From assembly GCA_029945375.1 (NCBI GenBank), contig CM057064.1, forward strand, positions 2,480,001 to 2,544,000: a stretch of DNA of 64,000 nucleotides, in the 5' to 3' direction. The position numbers and the translations under genes are program-made. Position 1 is the stretch's first letter. The number at the start of each line of letters is the position of its first letter. The notes below the pieces were generated by a model that searched no databases, was not told the DNA's origin, and saw only the letters and a list, made by a program, of their open reading frames with translations. The stretch comes from Agaricus subrufescens (taxonomy: Eukaryota > Basidiomycota > Agaricomycetes > Agaricales > Agaricaceae). Below, piece by piece: positions 10,961 to 23,800 of the stretch.

Positions 10961-13900
10961 TTACTGCGCTTCTAAAACCCGATACACCTAATAGCATGTC
11001 CAAAAGCAATTAGCACAGCCCCACAAATGGCAAATTGCGCATTCACTGACCTTTACCAATCCGCTCTTCAAGTCTTCCAATCTATAAGTCACAGCCTCCA
11101 CAGTCTTTTCATAGCGAACCGTCAGCACTTCCCAAATCCAGCAACAAGTTTCAAAAAAGCTCACCTGTTGTCCAACATGCTGATTCGCCTGAAACACCCT
11201 AACTTTACTCTTCTTATGCTCAAACTCACTCACAACACCAGAAACAGGTCCACCGCCTTCCCCACCTTCAACACCTCCACCAACATGTTGCGTATACGTA
11301 CCCAACCCTTTATGCCCCTTAAACTTCGCATCCACAATCTCTATAACATCACCCGGTAAAATCTCACTCGCCCTCTTCTGCACCTGGCCACCATTCTGCA
11401 AATAAACCAGATACCCATAAGGTATTTGTTTCGAAAGGGGCTTAGACGCGTTCGGTACGTCTGACAACACAGCATTAATAAATCCTCGATATGTCCCATC
11501 TCCAATCAGCGTCTTCTTCGAATGATCATACATAGTTGTTGCGACTTCGCATATCTGAACACCTACTCTTCCCCAGATTGCCATTAACTCATCCGCATCG
11601 AAATGCAATGCCTCGGGTGACGTTGGGGCCGCCGCAGTAGGAACAGGGGTGACGACAGAAGGCGGTGGAACTGGCAAAGGGGCCGATTGTGAATGCGATT
11701 GTAGTTTCTCAGGCCGACTTTCTTGCTGCTCATTCTCGTCGAACACACTTTCAGACCACGACGCAGACAAGTCGGCTCCTAGAGAAGACGTCGGTATGGC
11801 GGGTAACTCCCATTGCTCATGAGATTCAACTCTTTCTTCAGCGGCCATTTGGGCAGGAGCGGGCGGGGCAGCTCTGGCTGGAGGAGGATGCGTGGATGTC
11901 CTACGTGCGGGCCTCGGCGGAGGTGGAGGGGGCGGAGCTTCTTCCTCCCTATTCGAGATATCTTCACTGAAACTCTCGGGTTCATCAACCATAACATATT
12001 CCGAAGGTTGACCATGTGCAGGTGGAGGTAAAGTAACCTTTTGAACTGACTGTACACTCGCTCTCTTGAACGGTCCCGTCATCGGAACAGGCGGCCTTCC
12101 AGCTGATCGAGGCGGAGAAGGGATAGAACTAACTGAAGCACCGGTTCCTTGCCTCCGCGGGGTTCTCGGAGGGGGCGGCGGCGGCGGAGAAGGTACTTCC
12201 ACACCAGAACTCTCTCCCGAACCCTTAGCTTCTTCATAGCCGACCTCCTCAATCTCACTATCTTCCTCAGCTTCAACTTTGACCCCGTCCTCTGATATAC
12301 GAGATTCACTCATTCCAGCCGATGTCATATGCTGTTGTTCAGGTTCTCCACGTATAGCATGGGATTGCTTTGGCGGCATCGCCATAGGCATCATTCCAAT
12401 CCTCATACCACCCATCCCAGCTAACTTTGCAGCAATTCTCTCTCTCCTAGCTCTCTCTTCTTCTTCGTCCTCATCTTCTCCATCTTGCGCTGATTGAACA
12501 GGTTCCCTAGCAGACTCACCCTCCTCAGGGTATTCATGATGGCCTCCCTCGTCATCAGGCTGGGGTTCAGTGGTCACCTTCCTAGTAGAACCAGGAGAAT
12601 GCCCTGGACTCGGAGCACCAAACTGGATCGCACCCAATCTAGCCATCCGTTCTGCAATGTTCTGTCTCCTTTTGTTCTCCCAATCTTCGTCTGGGGCACC
12701 TTCATCCTGAACATCCTCTGGTACAGGAACAGGGGCAGAAGCGCGGGCCGGGGAGGGGACAGGAACGGGGACAGGGACAGGGAGGGGGCGTCTTGGAACA
12801 CTTGTCGGAGCAGCAGTAGTAGTTTCCATAGACGTACTGCCACCACTCGGACTTTGAGAATACGGGGGCGTGTCGAGATCATTACGACTAGGGCTGTGGA
12901 ACGATGGGTCAATGGGATCTATACAGGGCAAAAGCGTTAGATTAGTCTTATACACCCAAACAAAACCAAATGACATACCTCCTTCATCTTCATCTAAAAC
13001 CTCTACTTCTTGGATAGGCGGCGGTGGCGGTGGCGGCGGAACATTTCGAATAGGTGCATGTTTCACATTACTGCCTTCATACGCTGGTACAACCAATGAA
13101 CTTTCTTCTCCAGGCATTCTGGGGAGCGGTCGCGTCCTCAACAACCTTTCTTGTTCCTCTTCCTCCTCCTCATCATCGTATGCCAGACCTTCATCTTCTG
13201 GTTCAGCACTATACTCCGATCCAGACTCTTCTCTTGATGCCTCTCTCGTTCCAGAGGGTACTGTAACAGGAGGAGGCGGAGGCGGGGCACTGCTGCTAGG
13301 GGCCATTTGATGATGTACGGCACCACCAAGGTTGACCCTAACAGGCAACGGAACCTCGCTCGAAGCATTCGATTCCTCATCCGTATCAGGATAGCCTCTT
13401 CCTCTGCCGAGTCCTCCCCTGCCAGCACCGCGACCAACTGGGAGAGGAACGGGTAAAGCAGGTTCGCTCTCCTCACCATCATCCACATTCATAGCCAACA
13501 TTCGTGTTCCTTTACCTGGAAGAGCGGATGGAGTGGGGAGCGTCAATGATTCTCTGTCTTGTCTGTCATCATCGTTGTCATCGTATTCATCGTCAGCATG
13601 GCTATCGTGAACATCCAGATCTGCAGCGTGTCCTTCTCCATCCGTATCCTCAAACTCTTTATGACCCTCCGGTTCCGGTGTTTGGGGAACCAATCGCCTG
13701 GGAATCGCAGGTTGACTTAATCTCTCAACCGAAGACTCCCTAGACGGCGCGGAAGGAGCAAGAATAGGTGGTAACGGTTTATCGGTCCTCTTAGCAGGAG
13801 GAGAGGAAGATGCAAGGTCGTGTTGCTGTGGTGGTTCATTGAGTAGCGGTGGTGGCGGTCCCGGAGGCGGAGGAGGAGCACTCGTACTCGAACCGGCAGC

Positions 13901-16126
13901 TGGAACACTCGTCGAAGGGGTAGCGTATGAAGAGTAAGAACTTGTCGTAGGCAGTCGGGCAGGAGGTCGTGGAGTAGCGTCGAAATCATCACTGTAATCT
14001 TCTACTTCATGGTCATCTCGGTAATGATCTTGTTGCTGAACTGTACCCCTATCCCGGTCGCGCTCTGACAAATTGAACAAAAAAAAGGAGATGCCATCAA
14101 TAAACGTTGTTCACAAGAGGGGACAAGACACACAGAGACAAGGAAGGTATAATTTGTTATTATAACGCCAAGACGCAGAAGCCAAAGCAAAGAGATCCGT
14201 TGAGATGAGAGAAATTTACGAATGCCCAGTGTCGCATGTGTGCACAGGGTCTTAATCTCGGCGATGCATCAAATAGGGAGGAAAGGATGCGATAACGAAT
14301 AGAAAAAAATCAGTATTTACCATCGTTCTCAACAACACTCCCACTCCTATCATCTTCTTTGGCCTCAGTGTGCGGTTTGACAGCACGGTTAGATTCCGTC
14401 ATATCCTCAGGTTCCTCAACGATTTCAGAAACTTCGTGGACGTCTTCACGCTTGACAGACCTAGCTGATCCGATGCTAGCTCTCCTGCCTGACCCAGAAA
14501 GGACGCCCTCAACACTTCCAACGCTAGCTCGCCTACCTGGACCTTCGGATGGAAAAACAGGCGGAGAAGTGATGCTTGATACAGAGCCCACACTCGTTCT
14601 TCTCAGATTAACAGGCTTAGCTGGGGGAACGGGAGACATAGAACTGGAATGGCCGGTGCTGGATCTCCTGAGCGATTTGGACACTGGAGGTGAGGGGGGT
14701 GGAGAGGCAAGGGTCCCTGACGGGGCATCGTCCACTGACGGCCGGCGAGGTGGCAGACCCATTGGATTGATACCACCCATCCTAGCAAGTCTTTCGGCAA
14801 CGCGTCTTTTACGTGATTCTTCGTCCTCCTCCTCTTCCATCACCTGTTGTTTTTCTTCGGGATGTTCGTCTTCCTCTTCCTCGCGATCTTCCTTCTCTAC
14901 CGCAGCTGCAGGGGTAGGTGCGACTGTAGCCTCCAGTTCGAGTGACGGCATTTTCTCGGCTTCAGCAATGACGTCATCAACCTTGGGTGCATCGGAACCA
15001 ACAACCTCAGGACTGATCGAAGGTTCTGCGGGGGGAGGAACAGGACTCTCCTCGGGTGCTGTGGAGGTACTTTTGGCAGGTTTACGCCGAGGGCCCGCAG
15101 TGCGTTTAGGCATAGCCGGGGCGGGCATCGAAGCTGGGGGACGGGGTGATGCGTCTATCATGACAGATTAGAGCTGTATGTCAAGATAGACAGTGAAAGG
15201 CGTACCGGGTGATACTGTTGGTTCAAATACAGGTTCTTAATATATATATAAGCCAATCTTGGTATGGTCAAAAGCAAAAAAAAACGCGTACTTTGCTCGG
15301 CCTCGACCTCAGCCTGTGCAGGTGCAGGTGTAGGCAGAGAGGGTTTCTTGGACGGGAGAGGCACCGCAGGCTTGCCAAACACTGGTGGGCCCATTCCGAA
15401 TCTCGCGCCACCGAGCTTGGCCATGCGAGCAGCAATCGCAGCGCGCCTCTGCCTCTCCTCCTCTTCCTCGTCGACCTCCTTCTCGCCACTCCCCTGATCC
15501 TCAGTATCGGCACTGGTCTCCTTGGCTTGAACATCTTCATCCTCCTCCCCCTCGGCTGCAGCGCCAGAATCTGGCGATCTTACGATAGCAGGGGGCGATT
15601 TGAGCGATGGTGGTCTGGGCGATGTCGAGGGATGTCCTTCCCCGGCATCTGCGTCTTTGGCATCTAGAACGTCGTCGTCGTCGTCCCCGCCGAGGGCGGG
15701 CACCTGCGCGACCTGTGGGGGCGGCTTCCACTTCGGCTTGTTCTGCACGGCTGGTTTCGGTGCGGTCGGGGGTGGTGCCCCGGCACCGAAGGCTCCCCTG
15801 CCCTGGAGAGCGGCCATGCGCTCCTTGAGACTGCCCCCGGCGCGGGTAATGCTCTCCTTTGCATCGGCGGCGTTCATCCCGGCCGACGCGACTCTGGCGG
15901 GGCTCTCCGGCGAGGATCCGGACGCGCCGGCACCGGGGGCGGGCTGGGGCGAGGCGGGGGGCGACGGCGGTTTGGGCTTCCAGGAAGCGAAGCCGGCGGG
16001 CTTGGGCCTCGGCGGGGGCGGGCCGGGGGTCGGCGGCGCGGCGGCCTTGTTCTCGAAGGCGGCGATGCGGTCGCGGAGAGAGCCGGGCTTGGGCTTGGGC
16101 GGCGGGCTGGGGCTGTTGTCGGCCAT
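10961..16126 (-). CDS. BBC1/AIM3-type cortical actin-patch scaffold protein
   Basis: Seven exons: 15292-16126, 15206-15235 (30 nt), 14321-15154, 12979-14064, 11165-12918, 11051-11104 and 10961-10987 (27 nt); 4620 nt, 1539 aa. It begins with PKPGSLRDRIAAFEN and is mostly disordered, rich in poly-Pro blocks (SH3 ligands) and acidic stretches. A short helical motif recurs: AAIAARMAKLGG, RRVAERLARMGG, NIAERMARLGA, RIAAKLAGMGG. The C-terminal 170 residues (ELMAIWGRVGVQICEVAT; GDGTYRGFINAVL; IPYGYLVYLQNGG; ILPGDVIEI; GLGTYTQHVG) match the cysteine-protease-like fold at the end of fungal Bbc1/Aim3. Bbc1 restrains Las17/myosin-I driven Arp2/3 actin assembly at endocytic patches. No N-terminal SH3 domain is seen, unlike yeast Bbc1, so an upstream exon or a different subfamily is possible. 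Confidence 0.85.
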
Positions 16127-16183
16127 GGAGAGAGCGTCAGCACGCAGCCGTCTAATTAACCATCTGTTTACATCTGTTTGTGT

Positions 16184-17910
16184 CTACTCCTTGTGCATCC
16201 AGAACGGGCCTGTTACCCTGCTCTCAGCCCTTCTGCGGGGAAAAATAGCAGCGACGCTTACCGACCGGGTCTTCGTCCTCGTGGAACACCGTAGTCCACG
16301 ACCCCAGCACCCCATACGACGAACCGACTCCGCCGACCTGGATCCCAACCGAACTAAATATAGGTGTCATCAACTCTCATATCTGATAAGCTTTCGTTCT
16401 CACCTCCACACCGCCCCTAGTCCTGTTTCGCTAGATTCCTGTCGCTTATGGATTAGCCCAGCCCGGGTGCGTTGACCTGTGGCGCTTACAAAAGTCCACT
16501 TCAGGTGGCTGTCGCTTGTCAACCGTACCCACCCTCTCATCGTCGAGCTCGACGGCGGGTTCATCACGCCCTCGAAACTAATCGCCGGGTGCCCGGGATG
16601 CTCAGCATCTTCCGTAAATTTAGTTACACGCAATTTCGCCTCGAGTCTTCGGAACTGTTCCGTGACTCCCTCCTGTTCAAAGATAGACGTGTCCAGTCTG
16701 TTTACGATGTCCGCAGACTGATTATACGCTATGAAAGTCAAAGTTATGAGTCTAGCTGGGACATTCGATGACCACGCGCACCTATGAGTTGCCTATGATC
16801 ATAAAAACAAAAGAACACTGTCCAGTCCCCTTCAACTCCTGCCCAATCCTCATCTCCAGGTAATCCCTCCTCGTCCTCTGGCGTCTCCGAACCACTACTT
16901 TCCCTTCTCCTCGGAATCACTGTCTGAGTAAACGGCATACTCATCGGATAAATCATATACTCCATCATACCCTCTATTGCCGGGTCCTCCTTTTCCAGCG
17001 CGTCACTCTCCGCCCACTCCTTCACCAAATCCCAAACAATATGCATCGAAATAACATGATGAATCTTTTCCAGATGAACCCAATTCACATACCTCCCACC
17101 CTCATCCAACGGTCCATACTCATTCTCCGCTCTATACTTCCTCATATCATAAACATATTCACGACTTTCCAATCTCGCTCGTTTCCTCAGGTCTCTCCGT
17201 GTAAGTCCGTACAGCGTGCGCAATTGCGAATGCAGCTGAATTGTTTGGTTCTGCCAATACGATTTGGGAGGTAAATGATATTGGCCACGGGTAACTCCAG
17301 TGGGTAACCCCCCTTCAACCAAATCCAAGAACTCCCTCGCCACCACCGGTACCCAAACCAAATTCTTTGCCAATACCGCTTCTTCAACTTCTCCCTGGAA
17401 ATTCAAGAATTCGTTTCCCTTTCGATGTCGACCACGAAGAGGAGGAACACATTCAGCCAAGTCTAATAGCGTAGAGAGCGTTCGTTGCAATTCTTCTTCA
17501 CCTTTGCATACATGCGGATTGATGACTATACTTCGTGCTCGAATTACCCTTTTCAACTCTTCTTCCCAATCTATCCCATCATCCTCCAGTTGTTCATCCA
17601 TCGTCACAGAAGTTGAAGAGCTCTTCCGCAATTGCGGTACCGGTATACCAATCCTGTTGACACATACTCGCGGATCATCCAGCGGCTGGGCGAGATACAA
17701 ACTTCTCCAAAAACTCCTCTCCTCCCACCCAAATCCCCTCCCCTCCCTCCTCTCCCTCCTCCTCCTCTCAACATCCAAATCCCCATAAACAACCCCCCAC
17801 ATCCTTCTACAACTCATGGAAACCATCGCCACATCCAAAGGATCACACAACACCAAAACCTTCTGAATAAGCTCGTGCGGAAGAGACATGAATCCACCGA
17901 TTGGATCCAT
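16184..17910 (-). CDS. F-box protein
   Basis: Four exons: 16782-17910, 16404-16728, 16262-16353 and 16184-16209 (26 nt), 523 aa. The F-box is at residues 7-45 (GFMSLPHELIQKVLVLCDPL, then VAMVSMSCRRMW). The C-terminal exons carry the motif series of a basidiomycete F-box family: RGWVRLTSDSHLKWTF, GAVWSSVGIQVGGVGSSYG, VLGSWTTVFHEDEDPVGPFW. Phases agree at all three introns. Probable SCF adaptor; substrate unknown. Only 57 nt separate its stop from the BBC1 start on the same strand, so the BBC1 promoter must overlap this gene's terminal exons or 3' UTR. Confidence 0.82.
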
Positions 17911-18195
17911 ATCTCTCTAGAAACTCTCAGCAGAGTGAAGTATGTGTGTGTGAATGAGGTTAGTCGCAGATAAAGAAGCAAGGCGCGGCCCTAACCGGTA
18001 ATATTCGGAAATTCAGATCCGATATAATGACATAACACACTCCGGCATAGGGACGATATATATATAGTCAGCTAACGTATCCACCTCGAGCATCTAAATA
18101 TAACGTTCAGGAAGACGCTACAATTAATCTAACCTACATGTACATGAGTATATTCGATACAGTTATCTAAAGGGATAAGAATAGCATAGAGCATA

Positions 18196-19061
18196 TCAAG
18201 CACTCCTCTTTTCTCTCTTGAAGTTAACCAGAGAAACCGTCTCCCAAAACGCTTTGCCTTGTTTGTGAGCGATGGTCAATTCGAGTTCACTAGGTTTGCG
18301 ACTACCATCCGAGCCAGCAAAAGTTCCCGCACCCCAAGGAGAACCTTTTGATTCGTTCAGATTCAAGATCTCCTAGTTGTAAAGAATAAACACTCACCAC
18401 CGTGTAACGATTCCATGTTGGTGATATCATCAAAAGCATGCGCGTACCCAAACGGTACATAAATGATACCATGATGGGTAAGAGTAGAGAGTGTATTCAT
18501 AACCGTAGCTTCTTGACCTCCACCAGGCGTCCCAGTCGAAACAAAAATACCAGCGTATTTCCCACTCAATTTTCCTTTAGCCCAAAGACTACCAGTAGCA
18601 TCCCAGTAAGCCTAACAATACCAACACACATCAATCAACCATTCAAAGGCCAAACAACGGTTGACATTACCTTCCATTGAGCAGGCATGCTACCAAAACG
18701 GGTAGGAATTCCGAACAAGAGGGCGTCATATTCGGCAAGGGTGCGAGGTGTGGCAGTAGGGTAATCAGGTTTGGGAGGAGCTCTGAGGAGAGCCAGGATC
18801 TCCGAAGGCAGGGTTTCAGGAACCCTAAATGCAGCACTACGGTGAGCTCGCCATGTTTCAAATCCAATGGTATTCCACGTACTGATAGATATCGACCTTT
18901 CCACCAGCGCTCAGAATACCAGCCTTGACAGACTCGGCCACTAAAAAAGCAAGGCACCCAAGTTCAGTACGACAACGATCCAGGAAATAAAACGACCTCT
19001 TACTGTCAGCGATGTGGCCGTACATAGAGTAGATGATAATGGCAACATTAGGACGGGACAT
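18196..19061 (-). CDS. WrbA/Pst2-family NAD(P)H:quinone oxidoreductase (flavodoxin-like)
   Basis: Five exons: 19004-19061, 18883-18940, 18671-18824, 18398-18611 and 18196-18344; 210 aa, normal length. Starts [20 protein letters not shown], the beta-strand and phosphate loop that binds FMN. Later motifs are [60 protein letters not shown] and [20 protein letters not shown], all diagnostic for WrbA. The family reduces quinones by two electrons using NAD(P)H, limiting redox cycling; in wood and litter fungi it is linked to lignin-derived quinones. Intact. A short terminal extension after KAFWETV is ordinary. Confidence 0.93.
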
Positions 19062-22000
19062 CTTGTCGAAAGATTTCAAATCGCAAGTAGCAAAGGACGC
19101 AACAACGGGTAGGGATTTGACGATGAAAAACTTCAGACATCGACCGACCCCAATCGTTAAATATCCCGAGTTTTGAATAGACATACTAATTCGGATGACT
19201 CGTTTATTAATAATAAACTCGGCTATTTCTTTTTTCAAACTACATTTTTAAGCAGTATCGGTACGACATCGTCGGGGGAAATAGTTGGTTAACCCTACAT
19301 GTTAATCAGTTCCCCACAATCCGCGCACCGACGGCATACGGAGAATGATTGTGCAGGGATATTGGAGTGTCCATACACGGCAGGTTGTCTCCTATCTTCA
19401 TACGAGACATCGTGACTCCTGAGTTTCCCTCGAATTCTTTGTCAACTCTACACTACCATTGCGAGGACCTCATCATTTATGATACTTAGCAGATAAGATT
19501 ACATGTTTATGGCCCAAAAAACGACACTCAACCGGTTTCTCCGTCTCGGAGCACTCAATTGCAAATTTTCTTAAGGAAGAAAAATCCACAATATCACTCT
19601 GCCAAGCTATAATTAGTGATCTCGGTGTCTCGGATTACTTTATAAGCCCGGTACCACCGCTCTACGAGTCTCCTGAGCCGTTATCGATCCGCGTAAAATT
19701 TATTTGGCAACGCTTAGATTCCTGGCAAAAAATGCTGCGAGCTGTGTCAGCTTGGACTGACCAATTAAAGTGACGAGGTTATCACCTTGACCACAAATAT
19801 TTGGATAATCTGTATGAACTCAGCTATTAGATATCGTCTGATGATCAAATCGGATCATACCAGCCCCCGATACTGAGTATGGCAATATCCGCCATAATGT
19901 ATCGTTCGAGATGTCGGAACTCAAAGCGTGGACCTACACCAGCCGTTTTGGAGTAGGCTGGTCCGTGCACCCATACTCATTAATCATATGAAAATACCCC
20001 TAAGTCGCAAGCAGGCGCTCGCTGCGCACATACTAGCCGATAGCAGAATATCATAAGATATCCTGTAACGACTATTACTGGTTAGCCGACTAGCATACCT
20101 CGCTTAATTAAATCAGTTGCGATGGACTCCCTCTAGCTCTTTGCTGGCTCTTTGTCTTTGTCTTTGAACATTGTCCCGCCGTTCTCTCCGGAATCTGCGA
20201 CAGCCGAGAATTTAAGGAGTATGTAAGTTTCCATGACTTTGACAAACTAAGGCAAACGTAACACTTTTGATGTGATTCGTCATAGAAACCCTGATTTTGC
20301 AGTTTTTTTGACATAAATCATAAGCGTAATTTGGTGAGTAAGTTAATGTCCTTCAAGGCAGTTACGCTCACACAGTGACAAATGGAACAGAAGTGTAAAT
20401 GCCGTTCACATGCAATGTATATTTGCTTTCACAGACGCTAATCGCCTGTTGTGCTCACTGCTCAGGGAAAAATGAAAAATACTAAGGGTAGCGTGAGCAA
20501 TGCATCCTCAACTAGTAGTAGACCGATCAAATTTGACTACTACCTGTTTCACCTGGCACCCTGGTACTATAACTGGGTAGGTTTAGAGTAACGTCAATGA
20601 TGCCTCAGACGGCGTAAGCATGCACTTACAACCGACTATCCTGTTTATACAGATATAAGAAGAGAAGTGACTGACGTGTATTCTCATCTTCTTTTACTTG
20701 TTACCTTTACCTTTCCGTGCATACAGGTATATCTCTCCACCACAACACTGCTAAGAACTCGGTTTCCCTGTGTGTGATTGTGAATTATCGTTCTAGTGAG
20801 TCATCAGGACGGATTCTCATTAAAAAGCTTATTCTTCTTCTCCTTATCCCATTTATACCTGTCATCTGATGCTATGTCTTTCTACCTAGTCTATACGCTT
20901 CTGTGAATACTTTTTCCTGCACCCTCACACCCCAGTCACCGATTATCGCACAAAGTGGTTGATCTATATTTATCCATTTACGAGAAGTACTTATTAACAA
21001 GTTGATGAACCCCAGATGAACCCTACCTCTCATTCATCGGAGATCTCCGATTTACGTTAAACCTAACCCCACACTGTTATCAAGGACCGCACATCACTGG
21101 TAGTGAAGACACTTTGTCTTTACGTGAAAAAAGCGTCTGCAAACGGTGGACGGGAGATCATACAGCCAGCTGCGGACCGTTTTCAAGATCCGCTGATGCC
21201 GTTCCGTAGTTCGTCGACATTATTCGGCCATCATTTTTTTGGGATATTTTTCAGCCGAAGGCCAACTTCCGGTTCACTAGGCTTGATGACCAGAGTTGTA
21301 AGCAGCTACAGTCTGATTTTTGAATACGCACAACTACACCTAACTCGAGGACTGAAGTAATCATTTTAGTTTTATTTCGGGCACTCTCGTGATGATCTAT
21401 CCTCGAAGTGTGAAATTACATTTTCCTTTGTTCTACTAAAGGTCATTCATCATGATCAGCTTCAAATTTCGGTATACAATACACACGTTTTCTCAATCTA
21501 GAAGCGGCCCAGAATAACTACAAATGCGTCATTAACGGCAACAGGTCGCCTGTATCTCCTTGACGTCATGACCAGTGGTAGACAGCACAGGAGTTGGTGT
21601 TTGGTGTTGTAAACTCCATACTTGATATCATTGCGGGTAAATGTCACGTAATGGGAGGAGGCGGTGTGGAGAACCCCTCACTTCAACAGGGTATTGTGGT
21701 CGGAGGCTGTGCCATGAGAACGATCTGTGATGAACGATGTTCCATTTGATGATGGCGAGGTTGAGCCGCTCGAGCCGCTTCTGTACGTATTCGTCGTGGG
21801 TAGCATCTAGAACACGCTGACAGCTTTTAACTAACTTCGGGCATGAGCTTCATACGTGAATATACCCTCGGGAATATTCAAAGGCTTTCCGACCTCGTGC
21901 CCTCACTGGCCTCCTGCGGCAACTATTGTTTATTATGTTTGAGCTCGAACGTTTGTGTCCATATACCACAAGCCCTGCACTACACGAGTCTTGGTCCATC

Positions 22001-22199
22001 AATAGTTGGGACCCAAAGGACGGGATCTGGACGGGATGCTTGTACGAATTAAGTAACTGTACTTTATTTTTATCCGGGCACAGCCTAATTTTGGATCGCT
22101 GCGATCATGAGAACCAAATGAGAACACGCCACAGCGCCACACGGGCTAGTATAAATAAGACGCCAGGAGGTTGATGTCCCCTCTTTATTTACAACAAGA
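19062..22199. other. 3.1-kb gene-poor stretch
   Basis: Longest segment in the window with no supportable gene. Stops are frequent in all frames and the longest frames (68-85 codons) show no domains. It holds the WrbA promoter at the left. Near 20640-20780 a TATA-like sequence is followed by a pyrimidine-rich stretch resembling a spliced leader region but with no long frame after it. No clear terminal repeats or transposase remnants found by eye. Confidence 0.4.
22150..22157 (+). promoter_or_regulatory. TATA box of the small Cys-rich gene
   Basis: TATAAATA 50 nt before the ATG at 22200, a strong core promoter match consistent with an inducible, highly expressed small gene. Confidence 0.6.
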
Positions 22200-22764
22200 A
22201 TGTCTTCCCCCCAGCCTACCACCGTTCAACCTAGGGCCTCAATGGATATGTGTACGTCTGGTTCAGGCCATTACTATGAATGATCTGATTGTCTACCTCT
22301 TTGGATATGTTCTCTCTCAACAGCCGTGATGAATCCGGCTCCAGTGGCTCCTAAGAACTTGGAAGAGGGACAACAATCCGCTCACCAACATAAGGCTTCT
22401 CGTATCCGGGGTGGAGGTGCTGGAAAGGTCAGAATGAGCTCACAGCTGTGTTCTAAAGTTGCCGCTGATGCTTGTTACTCTTAGGACTGTTTATTGGGCG
22501 CGCTCGCTTGCTTCATCTGCTGCGGTAAGTTCCTTGTTTTTGACCATACCTCCATCTGATTCTGATATTCTATTGTCAGAATGTTGCGAGGTAAGACATG
22601 CCGCTCGCCCTGATATTCGTTTTTGGGGTCCTAACAATCGACATCATTAGGGGTGCTTCGATTGCCTTGCCGATATTGTTTGTAAGTAATATTTCGACTT
22701 TTATCATTCGGCAACCTCTCAATATTTATGGGAAACAGGCTGCCCATGCGAAATGTGTTGTTAA
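22200..22764 (+). CDS. Small Cys-rich membrane-associated protein (CYSTM-like)
   Basis: Six exons: 22200-22251, 22324-22427, 22485-22524, 22580-22590 (11 nt), 22651-22681 and 22739-22764; 264 nt, 87 aa. The N-terminal half is polar, Pro/Gln rich (MSSPQPTTVQPRASMDM; EEGQQSAHQHKASRIRGGG). The C-terminal half is DCLLGALACFICCECCEG followed by CFDCLADIVCCPCEMCC, with 13 Cys in about 37 residues, the layout of CYSTM proteins. These tail-anchored, palmitoylated peptides sit at the plasma membrane and are linked to stress or metal tolerance in yeast and plants. The phase is kept across every short exon, which argues strongly that the model is real. Function here is inferred only from architecture. 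Confidence 0.8.
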
Positions 22765-23800
22765 GTGATGATATTTATACTTTCGCCTCACATCGAGTAT
22801 ATTTGTATCTCGGTTACACGCCGCCAGATATATATCTTTGTGGACTAGGATTTTATTCTTAGATGTTTTGCCACTCGGCGTAGCGACAGAGCTGAGACGA
22901 TTCTAGTGCCGTACATTATGACGAGCAGGTCGGAAACTGCGTGGAAAATGCCTGTCATTAATGCCGCAAAGATGACAGCTCGACGGACTAAGTGGTTATT
23001 ATATTCACGTGTTCGATTGGGATGCCATTGCATATGCGAGCTGCGACAGCTAGAACCCTTAGAACGTGACGATCACATGTGTTTATGTGCCTTTGCACCT
23101 TGATTCGGGCTGCGCAGTATCTGCTGAGGATTCTTGTGCTAAACCTATCACCGCAGTACTATCCTTCTCGCCTTCTCGATGCCCGCCAACCCTTCATTCT
23201 CAATAATTCGGTTTGATTACATAATACGGAGTTTGATGTAAAGGGGATTCGATCAACTGAGGCCAGTTGTCAAAGACTCCTCAGACTATTATCATCGACT
23301 CTGTTACAAGTGGGCTCGGGAAAGCCGGCCAATTTCGCTCCAAATGTAACCATGATTCAAATACCTCTTGGACATGACCCTCCACGCACTGAGGGGTCTA
23401 CCAAGTCACGAAGTAATTCATCAGGATTTTGATCATGAGGCGGTATGGAATTTCAATTTGCCTTTCTGAAGCATAGGTTTATTGATGGGAATGAAGTTAT
23501 CCTTAGGCTAGTTTCGCTAGTGAAGTGAGAAAATGGTGGCTGATGCATTGCTGCTGCAAGTTGAGTATTGAACAGGGTCGTTTAAATTCTTGAATCAATA
23601 ATGGAAACAACAGTAGACTTAGGTCATTACAACCTCGGGGCTTTTCACGTCGATTTGAAAACGCTTCCTTCCACGAGAACGATTAATCTCTGCCACAATA
23701 GATCCCACGAGCGACGGCTACTCAATACCCAATCGCAAGCATTGTGCTGATGATCAATTCACTGTTCTAGTGGGCCGTGGCTGTGTCTGACCCTGCGAAG
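22765..23800. other. Intergenic region upstream of the ABC transporter
   Basis: About 1 kb with no domain-bearing frame. It may contain further 5' exons of the ABC transporter, but no hydrophobic exon with matching phase was found here. Confidence 0.4.

Noticed and set aside
14359..15171. 270-codon plus-strand frame
   Set aside because: Antisense shadow of BBC1 exon 3; poly-Ser runs complement acidic codons of the real protein.
15238..15251. TA dinucleotide run, also about 18056-18066
   Set aside because: Short microsatellite within an intron or spacer; no sign of function.
11027..16475. Long plus-strand frames opposite the BBC1 gene (up to 291 codons)
   Set aside because: Mirror frames of a GC-rich, repetitive minus-strand coding region; their composition is just the complement of Pro/Glu/Ser-rich tracts.
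21103..21360. 85-codon plus-strand frame in the gene-poor stretch
   Set aside because: No recognisable domain, no promoter or intron signals that extend it.
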